In this document: piece after piece, positions 1 to 8,953 of the stretch
Layout: the number at the start of each line of letters is the position of its first letter
Numbering within the stretch: the first letter of the stretch is position 1
Assembly: GCA_003024985.2 (NCBI GenBank)
Contig: PXIH01S0001375.1
Origin: Euperipatoides rowelli
Taxonomy: Eukaryota; Onychophora; Udeonychophora; Euonychophora; Peripatopsidae
Reading direction: 5' to 3' (one strand)
Length of the DNA: 12,063 nucleotides
Translations under genes and position numbers: made by a program
Notes under the pieces: model-generated
What the model was told of the DNA's origin: nothing
The model's database searches: none
The model's input: only the letters and a program-made list of their open reading frames with translations

Positions 1-285
1 TCTTATGGCTAAGACTAATTTTTCAAATCATTTGTTTTTCAAAGGAAAATAGCAGTATGCAATTTATGTCATTGAAGAAATTTTTTTTTATTTAGTATGA
101 TAAATTATTCCTAATTATTCCATTATCCATTTTGCTTGGGAATAAAATCTAAAAAGAGATAGCAATTTCTGTGACTGAAAGCATGTAAAGCACGTGCTCC
201 ACAACTGCCTCATATTAACTGAAATGCAAAAATTGCCAAACTCCAATTTTGAGAGACTATTTCGAGAGATAGTCTAAGCTGAAAG
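1..285. other. AT-rich non-coding, presumed intron
   Basis: No gene, exon or known repeat is recognised. The stretch is AT-rich with T runs. A small 7-bp hairpin (agactat at 254-260, atagtct at 269-275) lies just before the minisatellite. It is presumed to be intron of the MGAT1-like gene whose exons start at 2440, but nothing here proves that. Confidence 0.5.
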
Positions 286-1462
286 TAAGTAATTGCTGTG
301 GCTTCCATAATAGTCTACTAAAGGATTGACTTGTGGTTCTTCTCATTTTATCTTTGTAATAATGGAATACTCCATTTGCTGTGGCTTTCATAAAGGTCAA
401 TCTAGTTAAAGACTGACATTGTGGTTCTCTTCATTTTATCTTTGTAATAATAGAATACTNCAATCTAGTTAAAGACTGACATTGTGGTTCTCTTCATTTT
501 ATCTTTGTAATAATAGAATACTAAATTTGCTGTGGCTTTCATAAAGGTCAATCTACTATAGGATTGACATTGTGGTTCTCATTTTATCTTTGTAATAATG
601 GAATACTCCATTTGCTATGGCTTTCATAAAGGTCAACCTACTAATGGAATGCTCCATTTGCTGTGTAATAATGGAATACTCCATTTGCTGCAGCTTTCAT
701 AAAGGTCAATCTACTAAAGGACTGACATCGTGGTTCTCATTTTATCTTTGTAATGGAATACTCCATTTGATGTGGCTTTCATAAAGATTAATTTACTATA
801 GGATTGACATATTGTGGTTCTCATTTTATCTTTGTAATAATGGAATACTTCATTTGCTGTGGCTTTCATAATGGTCAATCTACTAATGGATTGAGATAAT
901 GTGGTTCTCCTAATTTTATCTTTGTAATAATGGAATACTCCATTTGCTCTGGCTTTCATAAGGGTCAATCTAATAATGGATTGATATTGTGGTTCTCCTT
1001 ATTTTATCTTTTTAATAAAGGAATACTTCAGTTGATGTGGCTTTCATAACGGTCAATCTACTATATGATTGACATATTGCGGTTCTCCTCATTTTATCTT
1101 TGTAATAATGGAATACTCCATTTGCTGTGGTTTTCATAATGGTCAATCTACTAATGGATTTAGATATTGTGATTCTCATTTTATCATTGTAATAATGGAA
1201 TACTCAATTTGCTGTGACTCATAATGGTCAATCTACTAATGAATTGAGATATTGTGGTTCTCCTCATTTTATCTTTGTAATAAAGGAATACTCCATTTGC
1301 TGTGGCGTTCATAATGGTCAATCTACTAAAGGATTGACATATGGTTCTTCTCATTTTATCTTTGTAATAAAAAAATTCTCCATTTGCTGTGGCTTTCATA
1401 ATGGTCAATTGAGTTATGATGAACATATTGTGGTTCCTTCATTTTTTCTTTGCGATAAATAA
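286..1462. repeat. Minisatellite, about 13 units of about 87 bp
   Basis: A unit containing tttgctgtggctttcata, ggtcaatctactaa, ggattgacat, tgtggttctcctc and attttatctttgtaataatgg recurs along the whole stretch. The marker ttttatctttgtaat or a close variant is found near 346, 434, 497, 582, 740, 824, 914, 1002, 1092, 1179, 1267, 1354 and 1438. Spacing is mostly 84-90 bp. The short 63-bp step sits at the N at 460, and the gap between 582 and 740 holds a scrambled partial unit. Units differ by scattered substitutions and small indels, so the array is not freshly amplified. Short open frames in it, on both strands, give repeated peptides and are by-products of the repeat. Confidence 0.95.
398..522. 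other. Probable assembly fault: N between two identical 62-bp copies
   Basis: Bases 398-459 and 461-522 are identical over 62 bp, starting caatctagttaaagactg and ending aatagaatact, with a single N at 460 between them. The other units of the array differ from each other at several positions. This arrangement is what results when two contig ends that overlap are placed side by side instead of merged. The true array is probably one partial unit shorter, or of unknown length, at this point. Confidence 0.75.
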
Positions 1463-2439
1463 ATTCTCCCTATGTGAAAAGAAAGCATCTTAGAAAGAAA
1501 AGAACGTAATTTGATAATGTGATGATGGCTTTACAGTAAAATCTTTCTTAAAAGTACAATGATGTTACCAATTTATGAGTAAAAGAAAATACCATGTCTG
1601 CATAGCTTTTGGTCACTTCCTACCATACAGATGGTAATATATTTATTCCAGAATTGCATAATGTAAGGATTTGAGTGGATGGATTAGTTATTTAATCAGG
1701 ATGAGTGAAAGTTTGCATTACCATGCTTTCCACAGAATTTTACAAGTTTTTTTTATTTTGAAGTGAAGCTACATGTATGAAAAAACCATTCTAATCTTCT
1801 AAGATATACAGTATTTTCTCATGGAAAGTGCAAGTCTGTGCTGAGTTGGATCAAATAAATTCACTAGCAGATTGATCAGCACGGGAAGGAAATGACTGTA
1901 CTCTTGATTTAGATTTTCTCAAGCACTGAATCTTTTATGATTTCCGCCATTTTTATCAATTAGAATCTCACTCAGTGTTAACGTTACGTGTTATTTTTGT
2001 ACGAGGAAAAATTATATTGTTTGCAATTAATGAATCTGTGAAGGGGACAACTAACATATAATAATTAATCAATAATAATACTATGTATTTCATTCAGTTA
2101 ATTTAGTAAATAAAATAAAATCCTCTTGTAAGAAGTAATAACTACAATACTTATTATAATTTATATGATGTGTACAAGAATAGGCAATCTATACAATGTA
2201 GACATAAATAACTTGATGTACATAGTTTTTCATTCTAGTTTAAGCATAACTGTACCATATGGTTATCAAAATGCTCATTAATTTATAAAAGGAAAATTCA
2301 TTACTTCAAATTTAATTTCCTTCATCTTTTTATTGTATTTTTTCATGTGAATAAATAAGTAAATGCTTTGAATGTTTAATTTAAATTTGTGCTCTCTTTT
2401 ATGTTGTGAATAGAAAGGGTTTGTTATTTTCTTCTATAG
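1463..2439. other. AT-rich intron upstream of MGAT1 exon
   Basis: No exon, RNA gene or recognisable transposon is seen. The right end supplies the acceptor of the first exon: a pyrimidine-rich tract (ttgttattttcttctatag) ending with AG at 2438-2439. The preceding MGAT1 segment, the family's GLGWM-type region, was looked for here on the + strand and not found, so it lies further left. Confidence 0.6.
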
Positions 2440-2544
2440 ATTCTGGGATGATTGGATGCGAAACCCCGAACAAAGAAAAGAACGCTCTTGCATTAGGCCA
2501 GAGGTTTCCCGAACTAGCACTTTTGGAAAGATTGGCGTTAGCAA
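2440..2544 (+). CDS. MGAT1: MGAT1 (GnT-I) internal exon, WDDW...CIRPE segment
   Basis: MGAT1 is the Golgi type II membrane enzyme that moves GlcNAc from UDP-GlcNAc to the alpha-1,3 arm of Man5GlcNAc2, opening the route to hybrid and complex N-glycans. This 105-nt exon has AG at 2438-2439 and donor GTACGT at 2545. Its first base completes a split codon; 34 codons follow and two bases carry over (phase 2 on both sides). The reading [19 protein letters not shown], then [12 protein letters not shown], matches the animal MGAT1 family closely (mammalian WDDWMRRPEQ, CIRPEISRT, FGRKGVS). In the rabbit enzyme, as I recall it, the Asp after Trp in this WDD is the proposed catalytic base, and the TFG..GVS stretch is in the loop that orders on sugar-nucleotide binding; both are kept. 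No frameshift or stop is present. The family is about 440 residues, so this is a small piece of the glycosyltransferase domain. Confidence 0.93.
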
Positions 2545-2691
2545 GTACGTCGCTTAATTAGATCTTTTCCAATCATCTGAGGTTATAGAATCACTTGCTA
2601 ATATAATAAAATTGTCTCGTTTTAATTTTTAAACAAAGTCATTTGCTTTCAGAATTTTGATTCATTATATCTTTTAATTTATTCATTTCAG

Positions 2692-2782
2692 GGGTCAATT
2701 TTACGAGCAGCATTTAAAATATATAAAGCTAAATGAGAAGTTTGTGCCTTTCACTAAGATGGATATGTCTTACTTAAAAAAG
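2692..2782 (+). CDS. MGAT1: MGAT1 (GnT-I) next internal exon, GQFYEQHL...SYLKK segment
   Basis: After a short 147-nt intron the acceptor tttatt-catttcag (AG at 2690-2691) opens a 91-nt exon. Joining aa from the previous exon to its first g gives Lys, then GQFYEQHLKYIKLNEKF and TKMDMSYLKK. This follows the mammalian order VSHGQFFDQHLKFIKLNQQF and LDLSYLQ without gaps, and the insect protein also has TKMxMSYL here. It ends in phase 0 before donor GTATTT at 2783. The exon is intact, and clean splice sites plus an open frame argue for a working gene rather than a processed copy. The next expected segment (the family's YD..F..VY region) is not found in the remaining 9.3 kb, so either the following intron extends beyond the window or the gene is interrupted or misassembled. 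Confidence 0.92.
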
Positions 2783-2855
2783 GTATTTAAACTCATATTT
2801 TTAAAAACAAATTTTTTTCTTAGCTTGTTATTAGATTGATCCATTGGAATCATGC

Positions 2856-2939
2856 CATGTGTGTGTGTGTGTGTGTGAGCATGATAACTTCTGTTATTCC
2901 TAACTGAAGTTATCATGCTCACACACACACACACACATG
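2856..2939. repeat. Long near-perfect hairpin carrying (TG)10 / (CA)9 arms
   Basis: The left arm 2856-2891 (ca, ten TG units, agcatgataacttc) is the reverse complement of the right arm 2906-2939 (gaagttatcatgctca, CA units, tg). The arms differ only by one dinucleotide unit. The loop is 14 nt (2892-2905). It lies in the intron just past the second MGAT1 exon. In RNA it would form a stem of about 34 bp. An open frame over it on the - strand is an accident of the repeat. Confidence 0.95.
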
Positions 2940-3209
2940 ATTTTTGAGCAGCTATAAACAAAATTTGTCAGGTTTGAGAGAAGATGCTTTATGTTAAATC
3001 TAGCATCTTGAATCAATAGGGCATTTAGTTACCTGCATAGGCCTATCACATATTAGGTCCTTTCATGATATATTAAGATTGTGTATCAAAATGATGGAAT
3101 ATGCAGCAGATGTGATCTTTTCTTTCACTTTTACAACTTTGCTATTCACATGAAATACAGAATTACCCATTTACATTCAACATATCAATCTAAGATATTT
3201 TTTCTACAT

Positions 3210-3296
3210 CAGAGAATGTTTTTATACAAATATTACATGAGGAGAATTACAATGTGTTAATCCATTAGTAGATTGACCATTTATTTAGAAAGCCAC
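3210..3296 (-). repeat. Isolated inverted copy of the upstream minisatellite unit
   Basis: Read on the - strand, this stretch gives tgtggctttct, then aatggtcaatctactaatgg, then att, a diverged ttgacacattgt, and ttctcctcat. These are the same blocks in the same order as the unit of the 286-1462 array, here in opposite orientation. The core 3258-3296 matches well; the part nearer 3210 is more diverged. It is separated from the array by the two MGAT1 exons. Confidence 0.8.
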
Positions 3297-3575
3297 AAGA
3301 ATTCTTGTCCTATCGACTTAGTCTTTGTCTTCAACATTTGTTAAAATTGGAGTTTGATAACTTCCACGAGAATGCAAGTCTGTTATGAAGCCAATGTACT
3401 TAAGACATTATTAATAACTATGATTTTTTTTATTGTTAGAGGAATTACAATCTTCCTTGGACTTTGTTCCCTGGAGAAAGGGTTAAAATAAAATTATTTT
3501 TTTAAAAACATTTGCCAAACAAAACAGTACATTTGTTTTCCACTAATGAATAGATGAATAGAAAGTCCATAAGTC

Positions 3576-3656
3576 CCATGAGGTCAAAACAAGTCTTTCG
3601 GCTTGTTTTGACCTCATGGAACACAAATTATGTACTGTATTTTCATAATTTGTGTT
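3576..3656. repeat. Two adjacent perfect hairpins
   Basis: Hairpin one has 18-bp perfect arms: ccatgaggtcaaaacaag at 3576-3593 and its complement at 3602-3619, with an 8-nt loop. Hairpin two follows at once, with 13-bp perfect arms: aacacaaattatg at 3620-3632 and its complement at 3644-3656, with an 11-nt loop. A further weak complement (acagtacat near 3525, atgtactgt at 3631-3639) overlaps hairpin two. No transposon ends or target duplications are recognised. Confidence 0.93.
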
Positions 3657-3989
3657 GTATGTGGATGGTTCTCCATATGGTAATTCCTTTAATAAAATCC
3701 TTGAATTATTTTTCATCAGGTTTCAACAACAAAAAAAAAATCGTTGGGAGTTAAAGAATCATCAAAAATACAAGTTTAGGGTTAAAGGTTACCAGCAATG
3801 GATTTGAACATTTTTTTAATAAAATATTTTGAAAGATAATGGCTCGTTAGCTTTATGTTAAAAAAAAGAAAAGAAAAAGTTATTTAAATATGAAATTAAT
3901 AAATTGTCGTAATCCGAGATTGCATTTTACACGACGTCACTTGAAATTTTTGACTGAATATGTTAATTTTCTCGGAACAAGAGCACAAT
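3657..3989. other. AT-rich non-coding between hairpins and LINE
   Basis: No exon or gene is seen. It may contain the untranslated 3' end of the - strand LINE, whose exact boundary I could not place. A-rich and T-rich tracts (near 3728-3738 and 3812-3818) are possible tail remnants but are not distinctive. Confidence 0.4.
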
Positions 3990-4269
3990 TTAATTCTAAT
4001 TGTTTTAAGGTCTTATGACCTATAATGGGAATAATTTAAACTAAACAAAAATTTGCTACAATCCCTCAGAAACAGTATTAACAGATTATCTATTCTAATA
4101 CCATTAAAAATTTGTTTCTTTCCATTAATATGTCTCTAATCAATGGATAAATTATATGCATATCAATTTTTATTATAATTTCTTAAACAAAATCCTTTTT
4201 TAGATATATTTATTCCATTCTTTTGTAAAAGTTCAGGAGACATATTTTTTATGTTTTTTTCTCTAAAAA

Positions 4270-6000
4270 ACATAAATTGGACAATCTATCAATAAATGAA
4301 TGAAATTTTCAGGCACCATTTGATTACACACAGACAATTTGTATTATTAACCTGAAAACAATTTTCTGCACAAGATAAATATCTTCTACCAACATCCGTA
4401 ATTGATAATGAAGCTTAATATGATTTAAAATTTTGTATTTACTGTATATACAAAATTGAAGTCTTAAATCTATTTATTGATAAATTCACTGCTCTCTCTC
4501 TCTCCCATTGAGCTTGCAAAGATCTATTAAGTATAGAGGCTGTAACTTAGATACAGTAAATAAAGTTGGATCATAATTGTATCTTCCAATGTAAATAAAT
4601 AAGAATATCCTTAACCTTCCAATAAGGGTCTCATATAGTGTGTCCAATTGTAAGAATACCCTAAATTAGAAGTTTCCATATTGGATAATTTAAAATAAAC
4701 TATCCTCGGATATCTGTGAGAAGGCAATTTCAATAATTAAATCCAATAACGTAAAACAAGCTGCTTTATATTAAAAGACAGTGTAGGCAACCTCATGTCT
4801 ATTCTCATTAAATAACCAGTAGTGTATAGCGGAAGATCAATTTCTTTTTAAAAAGTGTTTGCAATATTTCAATTTGGACTATTCTTTTAAATATCTGATC
4901 GACCATATAAGACTAGTGTAAGTGAATGAAGTGAGCGTGCTTGATCTAAATAACCTAAAATATAGTGTTATATTGCCATTTTCCATATAGTGTTATATCG
5001 ACCGCAGGTGACCCAATGCTCATTTAGCTTTATTTAAAAAAAAAAGAAGCTGCACCATTAAATGATCTGATAGATAGATGAGAAAGTTAAACCCAAGTAC
5101 ACATAGTATTTGTAATCTCCAAATGATTGACAGGTATTTACCAATAAAATTTAGATTTTTTAAATTGTATTTCCTTCATTTCTAAATATCATTACCTTAG
5201 ATTTGTTTAAGTTAATTTTCAATTTCCTCTTTCAAAAAAAAATCACAGAGAATATGTATTTTCTTTTGTAAGTTAATCTACGAGTCTGCAATCACAACTA
5301 TTATTATATCATCAGCATAGCATTAACATTAAATCTTAGTCTGATGTTCAGTATATACACTAGACTACTAGAGCCATGCCAAATTCCTCCAATAAGTTAG
5401 GAAGCACATTCACATAAAGGTTGAATAGCAGAGGACTCTATGCATTTCCTTGCATTATCCCCTTATGTATAGAAATAAATTACACCAGATTATCGTCAGA
5501 AACTATTGATGTCGTAGCTGAGTTATAATAACCACATAAGCAATATATTTAGCCGAACAACTGTTGGTATGAACTACTGAATCAAACGTGCCCGTGACAT
5601 CAACAAAAAAAAGATAGTTTTCCTCTTCTCTTAGAAATGTACATATGAATAAGCGTGTTCAAAATAAACAAGTGATCCAGTGTAGAATATCCAGGTCTGA
5701 ATCCGGCATGTGTCTCATGCAATACCTCGTGATTTAAACACTATCTTTATAGTCTTTTGTTAAAATACTTTTAAAATATTTTAATATCGGAGGTAATAAT
5801 ATAGGATGGTAATTTTTTGGATCCAATTTATTACCTTTTTTAAAAATAGGCATGATCAATGTCTTAGATAAATTCTTTGGGAAACGAAATTGAGTTAACA
5901 TTTTAGTAAATAAAACAAGTAGGCCTACTGGTACATTTTTTTTAAATAAAGTCGGGGAGTTTTTTAAATATTCATTTTTAATCAAATCATATTCTCCTGC
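4270..6000 (-). pseudogene. LINE ORF2 remnant: reverse transcriptase and C-terminal zinc knuckle
   Basis: The reverse transcriptase would copy the element's RNA at a nicked chromosomal site. Reading down the - strand: 5985-5734 holds the finger motif with IFKKGNKLDPKNYHPI. About 5730-5660 reads THAGFRPGYSTLDHLFIL. About 5600 reads FFVDVTGTFDS, the first catalytic Asp motif. About 5475-5390 reads QGNA, a stop, then SPLLFNLYVN. 5319-5308 encodes YADD, the catalytic box. About 5130-5100 holds a YLGLTFSS thumb motif. Near 4340-4270 VCNQMVPENFIHLLIDCPIY supplies a C, H, C zinc-knuckle pattern. Several frame changes and in-frame stops separate these blocks, so no protein is made. Confidence 0.88.
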
Positions 6001-6724
6001 CTTATTTTTCTTAGTTGATCTTCAGTATAACCATATTAATTTTATATATTGAAATTGGTGCATCCAAAGTCAGATTATCATTCCCTATTAGCACATAACT
6101 CATCTTTATTGCATCTTCAGCAAATATACAGTACTTGAAAAATAATTATCCAAGTTTTATTCGAAATTAGATTTTTACTGAACTTTCTTTTTCTCCATAT
6201 TTTGCTTATATTCCAAAATTGTGTTGGGTCCGCTTTTGATAGAAGTTGTACTAATTTTCGTCCTTTTCATATTTTTTTTTGTTTACACTTAAGTTTGTAT
6301 TTTGACTTTGATGGAACATACCGTATGTTTTCCTTTCATATAAGTTTTTTCTTCTTCTAAATTTACTCAGATTTAGTTTTATTTGTCACTTCATCTGTCT
6401 ACATTCTTTATCAAACCAGTTCTGTGTATTTGTCCCTCGATTTGCTCTTGACATTACTATGATTTGATTAACTTCTGCCGAGCTCACTAATGAACCAACT
6501 AGAAAATTATGTAGGTCATCTATTTTGTCTAGAATTCCATTTTATCCTCAATCATCTTCTAAAATAGAGAACATTTCTGTTTCCATATTGATAATCTTCT
6601 ACTTGTGTTGGTTATGATTTTAAAATTTCCAGCCATTTATTTTTTATAAGTGAGCAAAATTGGTAAATGACCCGACATAAACATCTCTAGTATTTCAAAA
6701 TCAAGAATTTGTGAATACAAATTT

Positions 6725-7300
6725 ACCGAAATTAGAACCAAATTATCACACTTGCTCCCTGGAGTCCAATGAATGTCATATTGCCAGAATAATCACTTGT
6801 GGAACTGCCATTAAGTATTATCAATGAATTAGATTGAACAAATTTTATCAAATTTTCTCCTCTAGTGTTAATTACCTTGTCTTGTGAATTTTTGGTAGGA
6901 CCTCTAAAGGACAAAAATTCATATTTTAATGAAATTCTGGCATTAAAATCCACACAACTAAAATACAATCTTTAAATTGATAACTATCTTCTTCAAATTC
7001 ATTTAATATTTCATGGATCTCTACACTTAAGGTTACATACAGTATATAAAATTAAATCTCTATCCATTTATTATAAATTTATTATTCTAATTCTAGTCCA
7101 ACATTTATTGACTTATATGACCCAATTAATTTGTTTAGTTTTTTTTTTTGTAATATAAACAATTGTACCCCCTGATGGCCTCCCATAGCCACCATAACTA
7201 GCTAAGGAGTATATTGTCATATAGGCCTATCTCGATTTTTCAACATCATTCAGCTCCAAGTGCCAAGTTTTCCCTAAGCAAACAATATATTTTAAAATAT
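6725..7300 (-). pseudogene. LINE endonuclease (EEP family) remnant
   Basis: Endonuclease/exonuclease/phosphatase-type domain that nicks the target DNA in LINEs. About 7290-7150 on the - strand shows the early motif LCLxETW (here YIVCLGKTWHLEL) and then GRPSGGTIVYI, the usual GRxSGG block. 6968-6732 shows DFNARIS, TRGENLIKF, SLIILNG, then GNMTFIGLQGASVI, equivalent to the family's GDFNAR, ILNG and T-x-SxID blocks. The final Asp expected after SVI is replaced (IIWF). Stops and a frame change lie between the two halves. Confidence 0.85.
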
Positions 7301-7624
7301 CATTGGATAAATGCCGATCTTAAATTACCTAAACGGCAATATTCCAATATAAAAATATGATTGCAGAATTTTGTAAGAATTCTCTTTCCTTCATTAATGG
7401 CTATGTTGCCCTTGGTTTAACATTATATCACTGACTTATTATCTCTTGACCTTTCCCATCTACTAAGTTTTATTTTGTATATATAATCTGTCTCGTTTTA
7501 ATTGTGGTTTAAACCCTACAATTTAGCTTTTTTAAACTTAGGAATCAATACTTCTCAGTTTAATTTCAAATGAATAATCATTTAAATTATTTTTACTGGT
7601 TTCTATATTCTGCACTTGTTTAAA

Positions 7625-7765
7625 TATATTTATCATTAAAACTTTTTAGTTCACAAAGAATTGGAGTACCGGTATCTAAATTATCTTTTTCACCTAACCT
7701 ATTGCAATTTATAACCTCTATATTTTGTAATTTAAGGACTTCCGTAAATATATCCTTCAACTTTT
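7625..7765 (-). pseudogene. LINE ORF1-like remnant
   Basis: A - strand frame reads VLKLQNIEVINCNRLGEK and then GTPILCELKSFNDKYI. The pattern 'E-V-x-x-x-x-RLG, then P-I-L-x-E-L-x-S-x-x-D-K' is typical of the nucleic-acid-binding ORF1 proteins of many LINEs, which package the element RNA. Only this short block can be read; flanking sequence is frameshifted. Its place upstream of the endonuclease supports the call. Confidence 0.55.
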
Positions 7766-8063
7766 TTATTATCACTATCTATTTTCATGTTATTGAATTC
7801 AAGATCCTTTTTCATAGTCGCCATCTTTAGAGAATTGTCAGTCATATCCCTAATGCTATGGGACAGACTGGCTTACGTTTAAAAATTTCAAATCTTTCAT
7901 TTATAGATGCCTAATTATAATAACCTGAAGACACACCTTCATAAAAAGATGTGTCTCCAACTTCTTATATAGGCTACTCCAACAACAACACTATGTATGA
8001 TATTATTACAATAAAGTTGCTATTAGCAGAATGATAATTTTGTAATATTGTTTCTAACTAATA

Positions 8064-8095
8064 ACAACAGACAGCATATTATTCCTGTCTGTTGT
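8064..8095. repeat. Perfect 11-bp hairpin
   Basis: acaacagacag at 8064-8074 is the reverse complement of ctgtctgttgt at 8085-8095, with a 10-nt loop. Function unknown; no RNA gene or terminator is implied in this eukaryotic context. Confidence 0.85.
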
Positions 8096-8249
8096 AATAT
8101 AATTAATTTATGCAAAGATTAAGATCAGCCAGCAACCTGCCAAAAGAGGAAACAAGAAGACAAGCTGCTGTCATTTTTGTGTTTAATATTTTCAATATTA
8201 AAATATGTATAATTGTTATTTGCATAATAATCATTTGTATTATTCTCAA

Positions 8250-8269
8250 TGTGTGTGTGTGTGTGTGTG
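8250..8269. repeat. (TG)10 microsatellite
   Basis: Ten uninterrupted TG units. Similar TG/CA tracts occur in the hairpin at 2856-2939. Confidence 0.97.
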
Positions 8270-8728
8270 CCACAATATTTTAAGTGTGTGCTGAATAAAA
8301 GATAACATAATAATGAAACTGTAATTATGAGAACTAATAATCTATCCAGAACATTTTACTGTAATGAAAACATTAGCTAAGTTTGGCCTAATAGTCCAAA
8401 CAAACATTTATTTGCCAGCGAACGTTGTTGTCTAATATTAAAATGCAGTAATGAGGATACAATAATATATGATAGGCATTAATCTAATAACATATCAATT
8501 ACAAATAAGGCAATAGCTATATCAAAATCAACAATAATAATCATCCTAACTAATTCAAACCATCAATAGAACTTACCTGTCAACACCCACTCTGCATCCA
8601 AATCAACATCCATTTCCTGTCAGGCTCAGAAGGAACCCATCTCCTCTCCAACATGAGAGGCAAAGCCTCCATTTGGTCTATTATTCTGACCGCCAAAAAG
8701 TTCGGACCAAATGGAAGGCAAAAGGCCT

Positions 8729-8837
8729 ATTGGCACTACCATCGGTCCACTCAGTTACAAAAAGAACCAATAGCCACATTACCATTGTTTCAGAAAATCC
8801 TCCTAAATCCTTTGGCCTAGTATAAAAGCCAAAGGAT
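8729..8837 (+). promoter_or_regulatory. LTR core promoter, TATA box held in the loop of an inverted repeat
   Basis: An inverted CCAAT (ATTGG, 8729-8733) and a direct CCAAT (8767-8771) precede TATAAAA at 8821-8827 by about 50-90 bp, normal spacing for polymerase II. The TATA box lies in the 11-nt loop of a perfect 10-bp inverted repeat: atcctttggc at 8807-8816 and gccaaaggat at 8828-8837. Transcription would start about 30 bp downstream, near 8850. Another 10-bp inverted repeat (ccatttggtc at 8669-8678, gaccaaatgg at 8705-8714) lies upstream. Confidence 0.55.
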
Positions 8838-8880
8838 CAGTGGGCTCTGGACTTATACCAGGACTTCAACCAGCATATCA

Positions 8881-8953
8881 CCAGCCAGGGAAATATTCCC
8901 TGTATTGTTCCAGCCAGGGTTAATCCCTGTTTTACCAGCCTAGGAAATCCTAG
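8881..8953 (+). repeat. Three tandem stem-loop units inside the LTR
   Basis: The block CCAGCC followed by a small stem-loop occurs three times, at 8881, 8910 and 8935. The stems are CAGGGAA/TTCCCTG (8886-8902), CAGGG/CCCTG (8915-8929) and CTAGGA/TCCTAG (8940-8953). The third stem differs from the first two in sequence but still pairs, so changes on one side are matched on the other. The units lie downstream of the TATA box and so would be in the transcript. Confidence 0.75.

Larger units (their letters stand above)
3990..7930 (-). mobile_element. Degraded non-LTR retrotransposon (LINE), about 3.9 kb
   Basis: On the - strand, from high to low coordinates, recognisable fragments occur in the order of a two-ORF LINE: an ORF1-like piece (about 7760-7625), an apurinic-type endonuclease (about 7300-6730), a basic linker (about 6430-6170), reverse transcriptase (about 5985-5150) and a C-terminal zinc-knuckle region (about 4340-4270). 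All are broken by stops and frameshifts, so the copy is old and dead. The architecture (EN then RT, no RNase H seen, CxxC plus H and C near the end) fits the Jockey/CR1/L2 group. I cannot name the family. Both ends are approximate. It lies antisense to the MGAT1 exons. Confidence 0.85.
7931..8577. other. Non-coding spacer between LINE and LTR
   Basis: No gene seen. It contains an imperfect hairpin at 7929-7956, a perfect 11-bp hairpin at 8064-8095 and a (TG)10 microsatellite at 8250-8269. Otherwise it is ordinary AT-rich sequence. Confidence 0.5.

Noticed and set aside
714-1462. Open frames on both strands within the minisatellite, encoding repeated peptides
   Set aside because: The peptides repeat only because the DNA unit repeats, they occur on both strands, and frames shift between units. 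No start context, splice signal or family match.
286-1462. CRISPR-like array
   Set aside because: Units of about 87 bp repeat as a whole with no unique spacers, and the surroundings are eukaryotic.
2770-2961. 63-residue open frame on the - strand over the TG/CA hairpin
   Set aside because: Explained by the microsatellite hairpin and overlapping the MGAT1 exon on the other strand; low-complexity product.
3430-3480. Possible exon after gttag, reading ELQSSLDFVPWRK or NYNLPWTLFPGE
   Set aside because: Acceptor-like and donor-like dinucleotides exist but the reading does not match the MGAT1 continuation or any family I know; too short to support.
3554-3754. 66-residue open frame on the + strand
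   Set aside because: Mostly the two perfect hairpins translated; no family resemblance and no splice signals.
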